A stretch of 64,000 bases of DNA from Halomonas sp. HAL1 (GCF_030544485.1 NZ_CP130610.1:2356001-2420000), one strand, 5' to 3'. Positions 1 through 7,599 are shown, counted from the stretch's first letter. Notes: a model not told the origin generated them from the sequence alone. A program made the numbers and translations.

Positions 1-142
1 TAATAATCTCAGCGCGCTGGGTGCCGTTAGGCTCGTCATCATAGTCAGCCGGCCCAATTGCGCAACCACCAATTACAAACATAAAGGAATAGAAGAGAAT
101 TCGTAGATAGCGACATTTCTGAATGTTTATTTCTCGAATCAT
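1..142 (-). CDS. Putative small lipoprotein, N-terminal part (runs off left edge)
   Basis: An ATG at 142 opens a frame that stays open to the window edge, so only the first 47 residues are visible. Three basic residues near the start precede a hydrophobic stretch (residues 15-25) and a lipobox ending in Gly-Gly-Cys, with the lipidated cysteine at residue 27. This is the layout of a type II signal peptide, so the product is probably an envelope lipoprotein. The part after the cysteine is acidic and matches no family I know. It lies in the far part of the cassette array, with no visible attC between it and the next gene. Confidence 0.5.
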   Translation of the reverse strand, partial: MIREINIQKCRYLRILFYSFMFVIGGCAIGPADYDDEPNGTQRAEII

Positions 143-155
143 GATCTTACCCGAA

Positions 156-380
156 CTAACTGTCGTTTTCAGAATTTATACGGTTTTTGGCTTCAGCACA
201 CGCGGCATACTTGGCTAAGTCTTTACTTTCGAGAACGGTCGAATAGCGCCCTTGGAACAGGGCATCCTCATTGCCCCAGATTGTAAATTCGTAGATTCAC
301 CCGGCATCTCGCTGAAGCAGAAGGACGTCGTACATGAAATCCCCGTATTCAGCGACAAAGGCCTGATTGTAACTACTCAT
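156..380 (-). pseudogene. Small ORF broken by an in-frame TGA
   Basis: A good ribosome binding site (GGAGA, 6 bases before the ATG at 380) starts a 74-codon frame. It is interrupted by TGA at 297-299 after 27 residues and then stays open to a TAG at 156-158. The downstream half reads like a normal soluble protein (IWGNEDALFQGRY). The simplest reading is a recent nonsense change, perhaps Trp TGG to TGA. The function is unknown. A 27-residue peptide, or two separate small ORFs, are less likely alternatives. Confidence 0.45.
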
Positions 381-452
381 TGTTGTCTCCTTTGTTTTTC
401 CTAATGCTAAAAGCGGTGCCTCACGCATCAACCTTCCGTGACTTGCTAGACT

Positions 453-692
453 TCAGTTTAGTATCAGCATGCTAACAACAACCCCTGAAGCTATACCGAA
501 AACAGCTGGTAGGATTATAGACACAAGTGTGCCGATTTTAGGCTGCAGCCAAAAATAAGAGCCTATCGTAACGAGCGCACCGACCAACCCCAGCGTTTTT
601 GCTAAAATCAACCCTATGAGCGCAGGAATTACCCAACCCCAGGAGCTCGCAGCTTTTACCTCTGCTTTACTCTCTTCTTGCCCATGCCCCAT
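453..692 (-). CDS. Small hydrophobic membrane protein
   Basis: About 79 residues if translation starts at the ATG at 692, which has AGGAGA about 7 bases upstream. A longer frame starting at 716 lacks such a site. A short charged N-terminus (GHGQEESKAEVK) is followed by two or three hydrophobic helices covering most of the protein, so it is an inner-membrane protein. No family is recognised. It follows the 765-1166 gene on the same strand with no attC between them, so both may belong to one cassette or lie past the end of the array. Confidence 0.55.
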   Translation of the reverse strand: MGHGQEESKAEVKAASSWGWVIPALIGLILAKTLGLVGALVTIGSYFWLQPKIGTLVSIILPAVFGIASGVVVSMLILN

Positions 693-764
693 GTAGCTTC
701 TCCTTGAGTACGGCAATCGAATCGTTTTTAAAAACGCTTAGCATGGCCAGGAAGCCTAATTTTT

Positions 765-1166
765 TCAGGTGTTGTATAACCATACATATGTAATCGCAAA
801 AAAAACAAGATACACGATAGAACTCGCTATATAGTAGATGGTCGTTTTCGCCGCCGACCTGGCCATGAATCGGACTGCATCAGCATCGTCTCCAGCAAGC
901 TGACGCATTGCCTCCGCGCTCTTGCTTTGTTTCTTGCCAACTATGAATAGCAAAGTGCCGGTCAGAGCTAATTGCCACAGAAAGAACGGATGCAATTCAA
1001 GCGCGAACAGTGCCCACCCAACCAGTCCGGCATACCCGACAAGAAGCGGGAGTGATGGCCAGAAATACCTGTGATAGGTCGTAAGGCGAAATACCTGCAT
1101 CACACCGAAGTGGCTGAATACCAGGAAAACGATGAATCCGGCGACTTCCATGATCACCTCAAACAT
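765..1166 (-). CDS. Hypothetical four-helix membrane protein (cassette gene)
   Basis: 133 residues with about four predicted transmembrane segments: residues 7-22, 40-58, 62-78 and 107-130. A charged cytosolic loop lies between the third and fourth (KKQSKSAEAMRQLAGDD). The ATG at 1164-1166 lies inside the recombination core of the neighbouring attC (core GTTAGAT, minus strand, 1171-1165). The start codon is therefore supplied by the junction, and no Shine-Dalgarno sequence is visible. The function is unknown. Confidence 0.6.
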   Translation of the reverse strand: MFEVIMEVAGFIVFLVFSHFGVMQVFRLTTYHRYFWPSLPLLVGYAGLVGWALFALELHPFFLWQLALTGTLLFIVGKKQSKSAEAMRQLAGDDADAVRFMARSAAKTTIYYIASSIVYLVFFAITYVWLYNT

Positions 1167-1265
1167 CTAACGCCGTTCAGCACGCGCGGTTACGGAATGG
1201 AGGCGTAGCCGCAAAGCCGCAAAGCCGCAATGCAGTAACCGTCGCCGTGACTGGCATGGTTAGGC
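1165..1265 (-). other. attC recombination site (101 bp)
   Basis: Minus strand: R'' GCCTAAC at 1265-1259 and R' GTTAGAT at 1171-1165 enclose imperfect inverted repeats that can fold into a long hairpin. The body contains three nearby copies of an AAAGCCGC-like unit. It closely resembles the interrupted attC at 3709-5695. It lies directly after the stop of the 1268-1663 gene, as expected for a cassette 3' end. Confidence 0.85.
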
Positions 1266-1267
1266 CC

Positions 1268-1663
1268 TCACCCCAGAACTGAGCCCTCACGCTCAATGAA
1301 ATCGAGCCATTTCTTGAAATCTTTTTCCGACATTTGTCCCAAGCGTTCAATATCCTTATCAGAATTCACGACCCCAAGCATGTTGAAAAGTGCTGCAAAT
1401 GCGGTAACTTGATAATAAAAAGATGCCCAAGCAGGACTCTTTAGCAAGTCCTGTTTTGCTGAAATCGGTGCGCCTTCCAGGTATTCGTCCGGAAGAGGAA
1501 GACTGGCGGGAACACAGCTCTCGATTCCGTGAAGCAAATCATGACTATGCTCCAGCGCGTACCGAAGCTTCTCCCCCACATAGGAAAGCGGCGGACCGTT
1601 TCTTGCTTCGTTTTTCTCATAGGCCGGTCCATTCGTGCTTTTCATGAAGTCATCGATATCCAT
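1268..1663 (-). CDS. Hypothetical cassette protein, 131 aa
   Basis: A GAGG Shine-Dalgarno sequence precedes the ATG at 1663. The product is soluble and mostly helical, with no signal peptide or membrane segment. It has a hydrophobic, aromatic middle (WASFYYQVTAFAALFNMLG) and a charged C-terminus ending about three bases before the attC. I do not recognise the family. The arrangement of one gene plus one attC is a standard integron cassette. Confidence 0.6.
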   Translation of the reverse strand: MDIDDFMKSTNGPAYEKNEARNGPPLSYVGEKLRYALEHSHDLLHGIESCVPASLPLPDEYLEGAPISAKQDLLKSPAWASFYYQVTAFAALFNMLGVVNSDKDIERLGQMSEKDFKKWLDFIEREGSVLG

Positions 1664-1686
1664 GTTTGAACCTCTTTCGTTTACTG

Positions 1687-1764
1687 GCCTAACGTAGAGT
1701 TTTGCGGCAATTTTGTAGCCGCGAAGCGGTGAAGAAATTGTCCGGCAAAAGCGAATGGTTAGGC
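1687..1764 (-). other. attC recombination site (78 bp)
   Basis: GCCTAAC (1687-1693, plus strand) and GTTAGGC (1758-1764) are perfect complements and match the RYYYAAC/GTTRRRY cores. The body has nested inverted repeats (TTTTGC with GCAAAA, GACAATTT-like arms, CCGCGAAGCGG near the tip). It is among the clearest sites in the array and closes the cassette carrying the 1778-2032 gene. Confidence 0.88.
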
Positions 1765-1777
1765 ACTGGCTCGGATT

Positions 1778-2032
1778 TTAACAGGGCGCATTGGTGATCG
1801 AGTGATACTCAACATCTGAGGCAAACCACTTTTGGCCAGCATCATCAACGTAAACTGTTTCTCCACTTTCTTTTGCCGGGCTGCTTTGGGGACTTCCTTC
1901 GAGTTCAACCACGCTCTGCATAAGCTCTCTATCATAAGTGAAGCTTACAGAACATAGCGATCCATCTCTGAGAAGAATTCCGACGATTTTCGTATCAGCT
2001 GGAGATATGAGAGGGATGATTCTTGTAGCCAT
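1778..2032 (-). CDS. Hypothetical cassette protein, 84 aa
   Basis: The start ATG at 2032 has AGGA about 9 bases upstream. The product is a small soluble protein with alternating hydrophobic residues suggesting beta strands (IVGILLRDGSLCSVSF, TVYVDDAGQKWFASDV). There is no signal peptide, and no family is recognised. The 145 bp between it and the upstream 2178-2498 gene contain no attC that I can see, so the two may share one cassette. Confidence 0.55.
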   Translation of the reverse strand: MATRIIPLISPADTKIVGILLRDGSLCSVSFTYDRELMQSVVELEGSPQSSPAKESGETVYVDDAGQKWFASDVEYHSITNAPC

Positions 2033-2177
2033 GCTGCTTTTCCTTTTTATCCGACTGATTACACTACCGGCGGAACTTAGCGATCATAGGGTGATTTAGT
2101 AGGCCAGTGCTATTTTGAATTGAACCATTATTTAGCTGCGTATTTGTACATAGAATCTGGCTCATCGACGGTATTGG

Positions 2178-2498
2178 TTACCATGGCCATTTTTCCAGGT
2201 TTTCCCACTTAGAGTCTGTATCAAAGTCGGATTTAAACTTTTTGCAGGCCTCAATTACGGTCGCTTTCATTTGGCTTGGTGAGGGGTTTGGCGGATACTC
2301 GAACTTCAACCCATCTTCGTACATAAGTGCTGCCCAAGCATTGCCCTTTCCAATGGTATTCTCAGATCTAAACTCATTAGCCGAAAGGTTCTTAATGACA
2401 TCGCAGCTATCTAGGATTCCAACAGCAGTTTCAGCAGGAATCGCGTTTCCTTGGAAATTGAGACAAGCAGCCATCCCCAGTGCACATTTTAAGGTCAT
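2178..2498 (-). CDS. Hypothetical cassette protein, possibly secreted
   Basis: About 106 residues from the ATG at 2498; a GTG at 2507 in the same frame is an alternative. The N-terminus (a lysine, then ALGMAACLNFQGNAIPA) resembles a short signal peptide. The rest is soluble, with two cysteines that could pair (GILDSCDV and VIEACKKF) and a Trp-rich C-terminus. No family can be assigned. It starts just after the attC at 2515-2612, consistent with being the first gene of its cassette. Confidence 0.5.
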   Translation of the reverse strand: MTLKCALGMAACLNFQGNAIPAETAVGILDSCDVIKNLSANEFRSENTIGKGNAWAALMYEDGLKFEYPPNPSPSQMKATVIEACKKFKSDFDTDSKWENLEKWPW

Positions 2499-2514
2499 GA
2501 ATATCACGCTAATT

Positions 2515-2612
2515 GCCTAACGCCTCAAATACCGGCTTGGTGAAGTTGGCGACTTTTTTGGAACAAAAAAGGTGACAGGTTTTCCAAGTCCGAGTGCTTT
2601 GACTTGTTAGGG
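2515..2612 (-). other. attC recombination site (98 bp)
   Basis: GCCTAAC (2515-2521) and GTTAGGG (2606-2612) bracket an imperfect palindrome with arms such as TTTTTTGGAAC and CAAAAAAGG. One core departs from consensus at the last base. It lies directly 3' of the 2616-3251 gene on the minus strand. Confidence 0.75.
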
Positions 2613-2615
2613 GAT

Positions 2616-3251
2616 TCACACAAGTTGCTTGAATTCCCAAAGGTGTCCGTACACGTCCGCAATTTCACGTGCGTACTCCTCAGGAAACCCCTCTTTACGG
2701 AGCAAGCGAGCCATATCTTCTTTAGCAAGTGGCTTGCGCATACGGCTGTTTCGCACAAATTCATAAAATCGTTTCCAATCTAAAGGATGCAAAGCGGTTT
2801 TATTTGCCAGATTCGTAAAGCGCTTAAACAACTTATGGCTTTGAGGTGGCAGCTTAGGTTCAAGCTTCTCTTTGGCTGGGACCGTCAAGCGATGACGCGT
2901 ACCTGCTCTCCGATTATATTCGGAGAGCAGAGGGCCAATTAGGGCCTTCGCCTCTTTAACATATGCTTCATAGGTGGGAGGGTCCTGGGGGCTCCAGCGC
3001 TCAGCCCTGATTTCAACAGCTATTTCTTTCTTTGAGTCAGGCTGAATGATTAATTGGGCACCCAGTCCCTTGTGTTGCTTGGACTTCTTGAGCCTAAAAT
3101 TGGCTACGCTGAATCCATCGATGCCCATAGCATCATGCTCGATTTCGACATCAAACCTTTCAGACTTGTCAGCAATAGCGGCTATCTTCTCCAGAAAAAG
3201 GGACAACGGTCCGCTCACATTTATGTGAATTGGAGGCAGATAATCGCGCAT
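2616..3251 (-). CDS. Hypothetical cassette protein, 211 aa
   Basis: AGGAGAAGG lies 5-6 bases before the ATG at 3251. The N-terminal half is mixed alpha/beta (residues 1-110). A basic, proline-rich linker follows (about 118-135). The C-terminal half is helical and very basic (HKLFKRFTNLANK, RMRKPLAKEDMARLLRKEG). The charge pattern would suit nucleic-acid binding, but this is inference only. It is one of the larger cassette genes here. No family is recognised. Confidence 0.6.
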   Translation of the reverse strand: MRDYLPPIHINVSGPLSLFLEKIAAIADKSERFDVEIEHDAMGIDGFSVANFRLKKSKQHKGLGAQLIIQPDSKKEIAVEIRAERWSPQDPPTYEAYVKEAKALIGPLLSEYNRRAGTRHRLTVPAKEKLEPKLPPQSHKLFKRFTNLANKTALHPLDWKRFYEFVRNSRMRKPLAKEDMARLLRKEGFPEEYAREIADVYGHLWEFKQLV

Positions 3252-3261
3252 GAAACCCTTC

Positions 3262-3333
3262 TCCTAACACCAGTGGTAATGGGCGGCAACGGAGCGCAGC
3301 GTAGTTGGCGTCCCGTTGACCATATTGTTACGT
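3262..3333 (-). other. attC recombination site (72 bp)
   Basis: TCCTAAC (3262-3268) and GTTACGT (3327-3333) flank a palindromic body (GGTAATGGGC...GACC arms). The distal core departs from GTTRRRY at one base. The TAA stop of the 3328-3690 gene lies inside the distal core. Confidence 0.7.
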
Positions 3334-3690
3334 GTTGTTCCGACTGTTGAAATAGAAGGCAGTAACACTGCCAATCAATGTACCTGCGAAGGCTAGAAAC
3401 TCGGGGAAATGCGGATTTTTGATGAGAGCCAGAACGAACACGAAGATAAGAACCAGAAATACGATCCCCATGGCAAGCAACGGCTTGGTTCGTTTATTTA
3501 ATCGCTCAGTCATCGGTTCAGACTGCCCCAGCCCGCCACAAGTACCGCATGCCAGTCCAACGAATTCTTTTCCCTTCAATTCGTGATATTTCGCACAGGC
3601 CAGGCAACTAGAACCATTTAGGCCAGTCTTACAGACACCCGTTTCCTCGCAGTGCCGACAAGGGTACAAATTAGACCTTACTTCCTGCAT
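3328..3690 (-). CDS. Zinc-ribbon-like membrane protein (cassette gene)
   Basis: 120 residues. The N-terminal 55 residues contain three CxxC pairs (CRHC, CLAC, CGTC) plus extra cysteines, with a CGTCGGLG segment like one arm of the DnaJ-type CxxCxGxG zinc-binding repeat. A basic linker leads to two hydrophobic helices (about 73-91 and 95-112). The likely topology is a cytosolic metal-binding head on a membrane hairpin. The function is unknown. The start ATG at 3690 has GGAAG upstream. The stop codon overlaps the attC core. Confidence 0.6.
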   Translation of the reverse strand: MQEVRSNLYPCRHCEETGVCKTGLNGSSCLACAKYHELKGKEFVGLACGTCGGLGQSEPMTERLNKRTKPLLAMGIVFLVLIFVFVLALIKNPHFPEFLAFAGTLIGSVTAFYFNSRNNT

Positions 3691-3896
3691 TCAGATACTT
3701 CCTTGCACACGTAACGAGGCTGTAGAAAAACCCGATTTTGAGCCATCTCAACCGGCTGTGATCCTAATTTATTTACCCAGCTAGTCATCTGGCTGGATAA
3801 TATTAATATCGGCATTCAGCCACTAAAGTGCGCGCCTAAGGCCAGTTAAGAGGACTATTTGGCTCTTATGTAGCAACTTACCCCGCTCTAAGCCCT

Positions 3897-5544
3897 TCAT
3901 GAAGCGGCCAAATGACCATAATTCGCTAACTTCTCAATATGGTGCACCAAGCAGTAAAGCTGCCACTGGCCTTGCACCTTTTTCTTACCCCGAAGGCTGA
4001 AGCGGTTCAGCCTTTTCGTTGTGCCAATGTTGCCGAAGACGGGCTCTACGACTGACATGCGATGGCTGTACATTTCTTTGCCCTTTGAGCTATCAACTCG
4101 GTGCTTCATCCAGTCCGTGTAATTGGGTAAGCGCTTGTTCTCGATAATAAAAGACACTTGTCGCCCTGCTCCGTTGCGGTGGTCGGCAGAGCTTGGGTTC
4201 TGCATGCATCGGTATTTCTTTGGGCAGTGCCGACATTGCAGCAAACGCCCTTCAAAGTGTACCCGGATCTTGCCATTATCTGTTTCTCGTTGCCCGCGAT
4301 AGGACAGCTTTTCACCGGCGGGGCAGATACACGTTAGGTTTACAGGATCAAACTGGAACGCGCTGGCGGGCGTCGTCTCTCGCCAGCCTTTGTCCGGCAG
4401 GTTCTGGTGGCGCTTGCCGTATTTGTTTTTCTGGTCGGTGAATTTCGGATCTCGGCTGCGGAACTGGTTATCGGGGATGTAGCCATTAATCCATCGCTCG
4501 TGAAGGTACTTCATATTGAGTTTACTCGTCTCATCCATGAGACTCGCCCTTCGGGCCAGCCTGCGGCTGTTCAAATTTATTCCCGATAAATTTATCATTG
4601 GCGAAGCCAGTATCGGCGGTGACGACGGTGCCTTTCTGATAAATGTTCTCGGCGATACCCAGCTTCTTAAAACGCGCTTCGACCATTTCCAGTACGGGCT
4701 GCAAGGTGTGATGTTCCTGGCCTTCGCCGAAGGCCTGAGCGTCAATGACGATCTGGTGCTTTTTATCCACCGTGGCGACGCCGTTATAGCCCTGGATCGT
4801 GCCCTTGCTGGTGGTCATTTTGGCACTTTCGTTATCGGTCAGATTGCTCTTCACTTCCTTGATTCGCTTCCCCCGGCCCATCCTTGGGCTGTGCGTCTTT
4901 AGGAAACGATCCACTTTGTTCATGGCGGCATCTAGGGAGAGAATCATCTTGGCTCGGCGAATGTCGCGATCCAGGTCGGCTTCCGTTTCGGCTTCATCAC
5001 GCGCGTAGTGCTCTAGTAGGTGATGCCGAATCAGGCCTCTCAGTTTCTCCCGCTTCTCGCCCAATTCTTTGAACGTACCCGACCATTCCTTAGAGGCATC
5101 GGAGGACATCTTGCAGCCGTCAAAGGCAAAGAGTTCGTTACCCAGCAAGCCTTGTTCGTGGCACACCAGCAGCACTTGTTCGAACAGCGCTTCAATCTCA
5201 TCGGCATGGCGACTGACGAAGCTGGCCAGTGTGGTGAAATGGGGAACGGTATCGCAGGAAAGGGCTTTGAAAATAATAGTGGTCTCGCAGCACCACTGAA
5301 TTTCACGACTGGAGGTGATGCTTTTTGAGTAAGCAAACAGGATAATCTTAAGCAGAATAGCCGGATCATAGGCCAGCCGACCGGTCGCATCGTTGCGGTA
5401 CTTGGGATAGAAAACGAATAAGTCGAGCTTGTGCTCGATCAGGTAGTGCACCGCGTGCTCAAAGGTGCCGGGCTGGGGCTGATCTTGGTAGTTGATCACC
5501 ACCATGGCATTTTGATCGTAGTTATAAGCCTTGAAGCGCGGCAT
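3897..5544 (-). pseudogene. IS1182-family DDE transposase, disrupted
   Basis: The N-terminal part (5544 down to about 4595) and the C-terminal part (about 4520 down to 3897) lie in different frames. The first carries the family N-terminus (MPRFKAYNYDQ), the SSREIQW segment and the first catalytic aspartates (FAFDGCKMS, VTADTGFAND). The second carries YIPDNQFRSRDPKF, a cysteine-rich CRHCPKKYRC segment and the region with the catalytic glutamate (VVEPVFGNIG). Removing 70 bp at 4525-4594 rejoins the halves in frame as GFANDKLNMKYLHERW. The start at 5544 is favoured by an upstream GAGGAG. Confidence 0.85.
4521..4594. repeat. 70-bp hairpin-rich (REP/MITE-like) insertion with TTTA duplication
   Basis: Three adjacent perfect hairpins lie inside the transposase gene: 4528-4543 (GTCTCAT, 2-base loop), 4546-4556 (GCCC, loop TTC) and 4557-4569 (CAGCC, loop TGC). 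TTTA occurs at both edges (4521-4524 and 4591-4594). Excising 70 bp with one TTTA restores an uninterrupted transposase frame, which shows that this is an insertion and not a native part of the IS. Confidence 0.75.
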
Positions 5545-5689
5545 GCTGACCACTCCTCGTCTGTTTCCTTGATCCTACCAAAACTTAGCCGTCAAAGGGG
5601 TTTTTCTACAGCCTCAACGCCTGCAGCATGCGCGGCTTTGGAATGTAGGCGAAGCCGCAATGGAAAAGCCGTCGCCGTGCCTGCGATTG

Positions 5690-6112
5690 TTAAGCAACAT
5701 AGAGGGTAACCACGACCCCTGCGACAAAAAACAACAAACTTATTAGTGCAGACCTTATTAACGACTTCGAACTCTCAGCTCGGAGCTCTCCTCGCAGCGT
5801 TTGAGCTACCGCTTCAACCTCTTCCTCTTTAAGGGTGGCAAGCTTCTCGTACCTTTCAACGTCAGCCTGCAATTTGGTTGCCATCGAATGGCGCTGCTGA
5901 ATCTCGCTCTCGATTTCGTTTGTGAGCGCGATAGATTCTTTTAGGGCCTTGGATAGTCTTTCGATTCGCTCGCCAGTCGTTTCCCCTCGCTTTTCTTTTA
6001 TTTTTCGCTCAACTTTAATCTTCAAATACTCCATCCCCACAGCAAAAGCACCAGCTGCCAAGACCATTGGGAGAAGAGCAAAAAACAATTCTGAGGTTGG
6101 AAACGAACTCAT
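5690..6112 (-). CDS. Hypothetical membrane protein with coiled coil (cassette gene)
   Basis: 140 residues: an N-terminal transmembrane helix (about 9-29), a highly charged helical region of about 85 residues with heptad-like spacing (ERIERLSKALKESIALTNEI, KLQADVERYEKLATLKEEEVE), and a second transmembrane helix at the C-terminus (121-139). The ATG at 6112 has AGGA at good spacing. The stop lies inside the adjacent attC core. I cannot assign a function. The layout suits an envelope-anchored oligomer. Confidence 0.6.
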   Translation of the reverse strand: MSSFPTSELFFALLPMVLAAGAFAVGMEYLKIKVERKIKEKRGETTGERIERLSKALKESIALTNEIESEIQQRHSMATKLQADVERYEKLATLKEEEVEAVAQTLRGELRAESSKSLIRSALISLLFFVAGVVVTLYVA

Positions 6113-6125
6113 TTCTATCCTTACT

Positions 6126-6200
6126 GCTTAACGCCCGTGTAATGGGCTGGTTTGGAGCGCCAGCGGAAAACCAGTCCCAATTGACGCGCTTTTTACATGC
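6126..6200 (-). other. attC site with one degenerate core
   Basis: GCTTAAC (6126-6132) is a good R' core. The body has an imperfect stem (ATGGGCTGGTTTGGAGC paired with AAAACCAGTCCCAAT). The other core, expected near 6193-6199, reads TTTACAT instead of GTTRRRY. It lies directly 3' of the IS30-split gene. Confidence 0.6.
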
Positions 6201-6511
6201 TTATTTCAAGTACATACGCAACTTACCTAATTCGACGCTAAGCATAAACGCGAATGTAGCAATACCACCTATAGCTTTTAGATCTTCATTTGCAGCCTTA
6301 GCATAAGATGCTGACAAATCAGGTCTAAATTTAGATACAAACGCGTGAACCTGATTTAAATCTACGCTTGATGGGCTGATGACAGTTATATCATGCGCCA
6401 ATGTATCTCTAAGCTTCTTAATTTGTTTAAGAGGAGCAATCATATTTCTATAGTGCTGGGCGTCGATATCATATGGACACGTTTTTTCGACCTCTTTTAT
6501 GAAGCTTGGCC
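6201..6511 (-). pseudogene. C-terminal half of a cassette gene split by IS30 (HEPN-like motif)
   Basis: The frame ending at 6201 is open back to the IS30 end at 6512, encoding about 103 residues. It contains KKLRDTLAH, an RxxxxH arrangement typical of HEPN-fold RNases, followed by a hydrophobic C-terminal helix. The first visible ATG is at 6443, but the open frame extends upstream of it (FIKEVEKTCPYDIDAQHYRN), so that ATG is probably internal. The N-terminal half lies beyond the IS at 7600-7893. The original protein would have been about 200 residues. The HEPN assignment rests on this one motif. Confidence 0.55.
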
Positions 6512-7599
6512 GCAGAAACTGAGTGCAACACCTAAGAATTTTAGTAAGGTGTTGGATTTATGTCCTATTCAGAACTCAGCATCGAAGAACGTGCCACCAT
6601 ACAGGTAAGCCTCAGGCAAGGCATGAGGCTCCGCCAGATTGCTCACATGTTGAGGCGTTCTCCGTCTACCCTCAGCCGTGAAGTACGGCGCAACCAAACT
6701 CAGTCAGGTGCCTACTGTGCTCATAGTGCGCAGACGCACCGCTGCGCTCGACGCATGGTTTGTCGCCCAAAACGTAAGCTGCTGTTGGGGAGTGAACGCT
6801 TTGAGCTGGTCATTCATATGTTTCGCAACCGCTTGTCTCCAGAACAAATAGCAGGCAAGCTCAAACGCATGATGACGCCCAGTTTTGAAGATGCTTACGT
6901 CTGCCGTGAGACGGTCTACAACGCCATTTACGCCTTGCCTGTGGGCCAGCTTAAGAAAGAGTTGATTCACTGCCTGCGCCAAGGCAAATCGACCCGTAAG
7001 CCTCGCCGTGGTCAGGTCGATCGCCGTGGCCAAATACCCGACATGGTGAGCATTCACCTTCGTCCACCGGAGATAGAGAAGCGCGAAATGCCAGGCCACT
7101 GGGAGGGCGATTTAATCAAAGGTAAGAACAATGCCTCTGCCGTCGGCACGTTAGTTGAACTCAGCAGTGGCTACGTCATCCTCGCCAAATTACATGACGC
7201 CACAGCGACCTCAGCTGTTGAGGGATTTAGCGCAGCACTCAACCGAATGCCACTAGCCGCACGCAAGAGCATGACGTATGACCAAGGCCGAGAAATGGCT
7301 AAGCATGCACAGATTACCCAAGCAACGGGTGTTGCAATCTACTTTTGTGACCCTCACAGCCCATGGCAACGCGGTAGCAATGAAAACATCAATGGCTTGA
7401 TACGGCAGTATTTACCGAAAGGGACGGATCTGTCGCACCACACCCAAGAGGAACTTGATGCCATTGCATTACAGCTGAATATGCGGCCTCGAAAGCGCTT
7501 TGACTTCAGGTGCCCAGTTGAAGTGCTGGGCGAAATATTGGCGAAACACCAAGAAAGCCCACCAGCCATTCATTAAGTAGCGTTGCACTCAGAGACTGC
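6512..7599 (+). mobile_element. IS30-family insertion sequence, 1,088 bp
   Basis: Imperfect 18-bp terminal repeats (15 of 18 matching) lie at 6512-6529 and 7582-7599, both sharing CTGAGTGCAAC. A leader hairpin (CAACACCT with AGGTGTTG, 6526-6554) lies just before the transposase ATG and may limit read-through expression. No clear target duplication is seen, but the flanks CTTGG and CCAAG form an inverted repeat around the element. A second copy starts at 63513. Confidence 0.88.
6560..7576 (+). CDS. IS30-family transposase
   Basis: 338 residues and apparently intact. The N-terminal helix-turn-helix (IEERATIQ, LRQIAHMLRRSPSTLSREVR) binds the IS ends. The C-terminal RNase H-like DDE domain has the family signatures: GHWEGDLIKG with the first Asp, the second catalytic Asp in MTYDQGREM, and HSPWQRGSNENINGLIRQY with the catalytic Glu. 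It catalyses cut-and-paste or circle-mediated transposition. It differs from the second copy by one visible base (T at 6821, C in the other copy; Phe versus Leu). Confidence 0.95.
   Translation: MSYSELSIEERATIQVSLRQGMRLRQIAHMLRRSPSTLSREVRRNQTQSGAYCAHSAQTHRCARRMVCRPKRKLLLGSERFELVIHMFRNRLSPEQIAGKLKRMMTPSFEDAYVCRETVYNAIYALPVGQLKKELIHCLRQGKSTRKPRRGQVDRRGQIPDMVSIHLRPPEIEKREMPGHWEGDLIKGKNNASAVGTLVELSSGYVILAKLHDATATSAVEGFSAALNRMPLAARKSMTYDQGREMAKHAQITQATGVAIYFCDPHSPWQRGSNENINGLIRQYLPKGTDLSHHTQEELDAIALQLNMRPRKRFDFRCPVEVLGEILAKHQESPPAIH

Larger units (their letters stand above)
3716..5615 (-). mobile_element. IS1182-family insertion sequence, 1,900 bp
   Basis: Perfect 18-bp terminal inverted repeats, GAGGCTGTAGAAAAACCC at 3716-3733 and its complement at 5598-5615, bound a single transposase gene on the minus strand. 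AAC lies directly outside both ends and may be a 3-bp target duplication. The target is the R' core region of an attC. The transposase is interrupted by a 70-bp hairpin element (see 4521-4594), so this copy is probably not autonomous. Confidence 0.88.
3709..5695 (-). other. attC site interrupted by an IS1182-family element
   Basis: Joining the bases before 3716 to those after 5615, minus one copy of AAC, rebuilds an attC of about 84 bp. It runs from ACGTAAC (3709-3715) through a body at 5619-5688 to GTTAAGC (5689-5695). The body is closely similar to the attC at 1165-1265 (GCATGCGCGG, GGAATGTAGGCGAAGCCGCAA). This site closes the cassette of the 5690-6112 gene. Confidence 0.75.

Noticed and set aside
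26..32. GTTAGGC attC core sequence at the left edge
   Set aside because: It lies within the lipoprotein frame (EPNGT) and no partner core or palindrome is visible nearby, so chance is likely. The partner could lie outside the window.
4528..4595. Programmed frameshift as explanation for the split IS1182 transposase
   Set aside because: The frames differ because of a 70-bp insertion with TTTA repeats. No slippery run precedes it, and excision restores the frame exactly.
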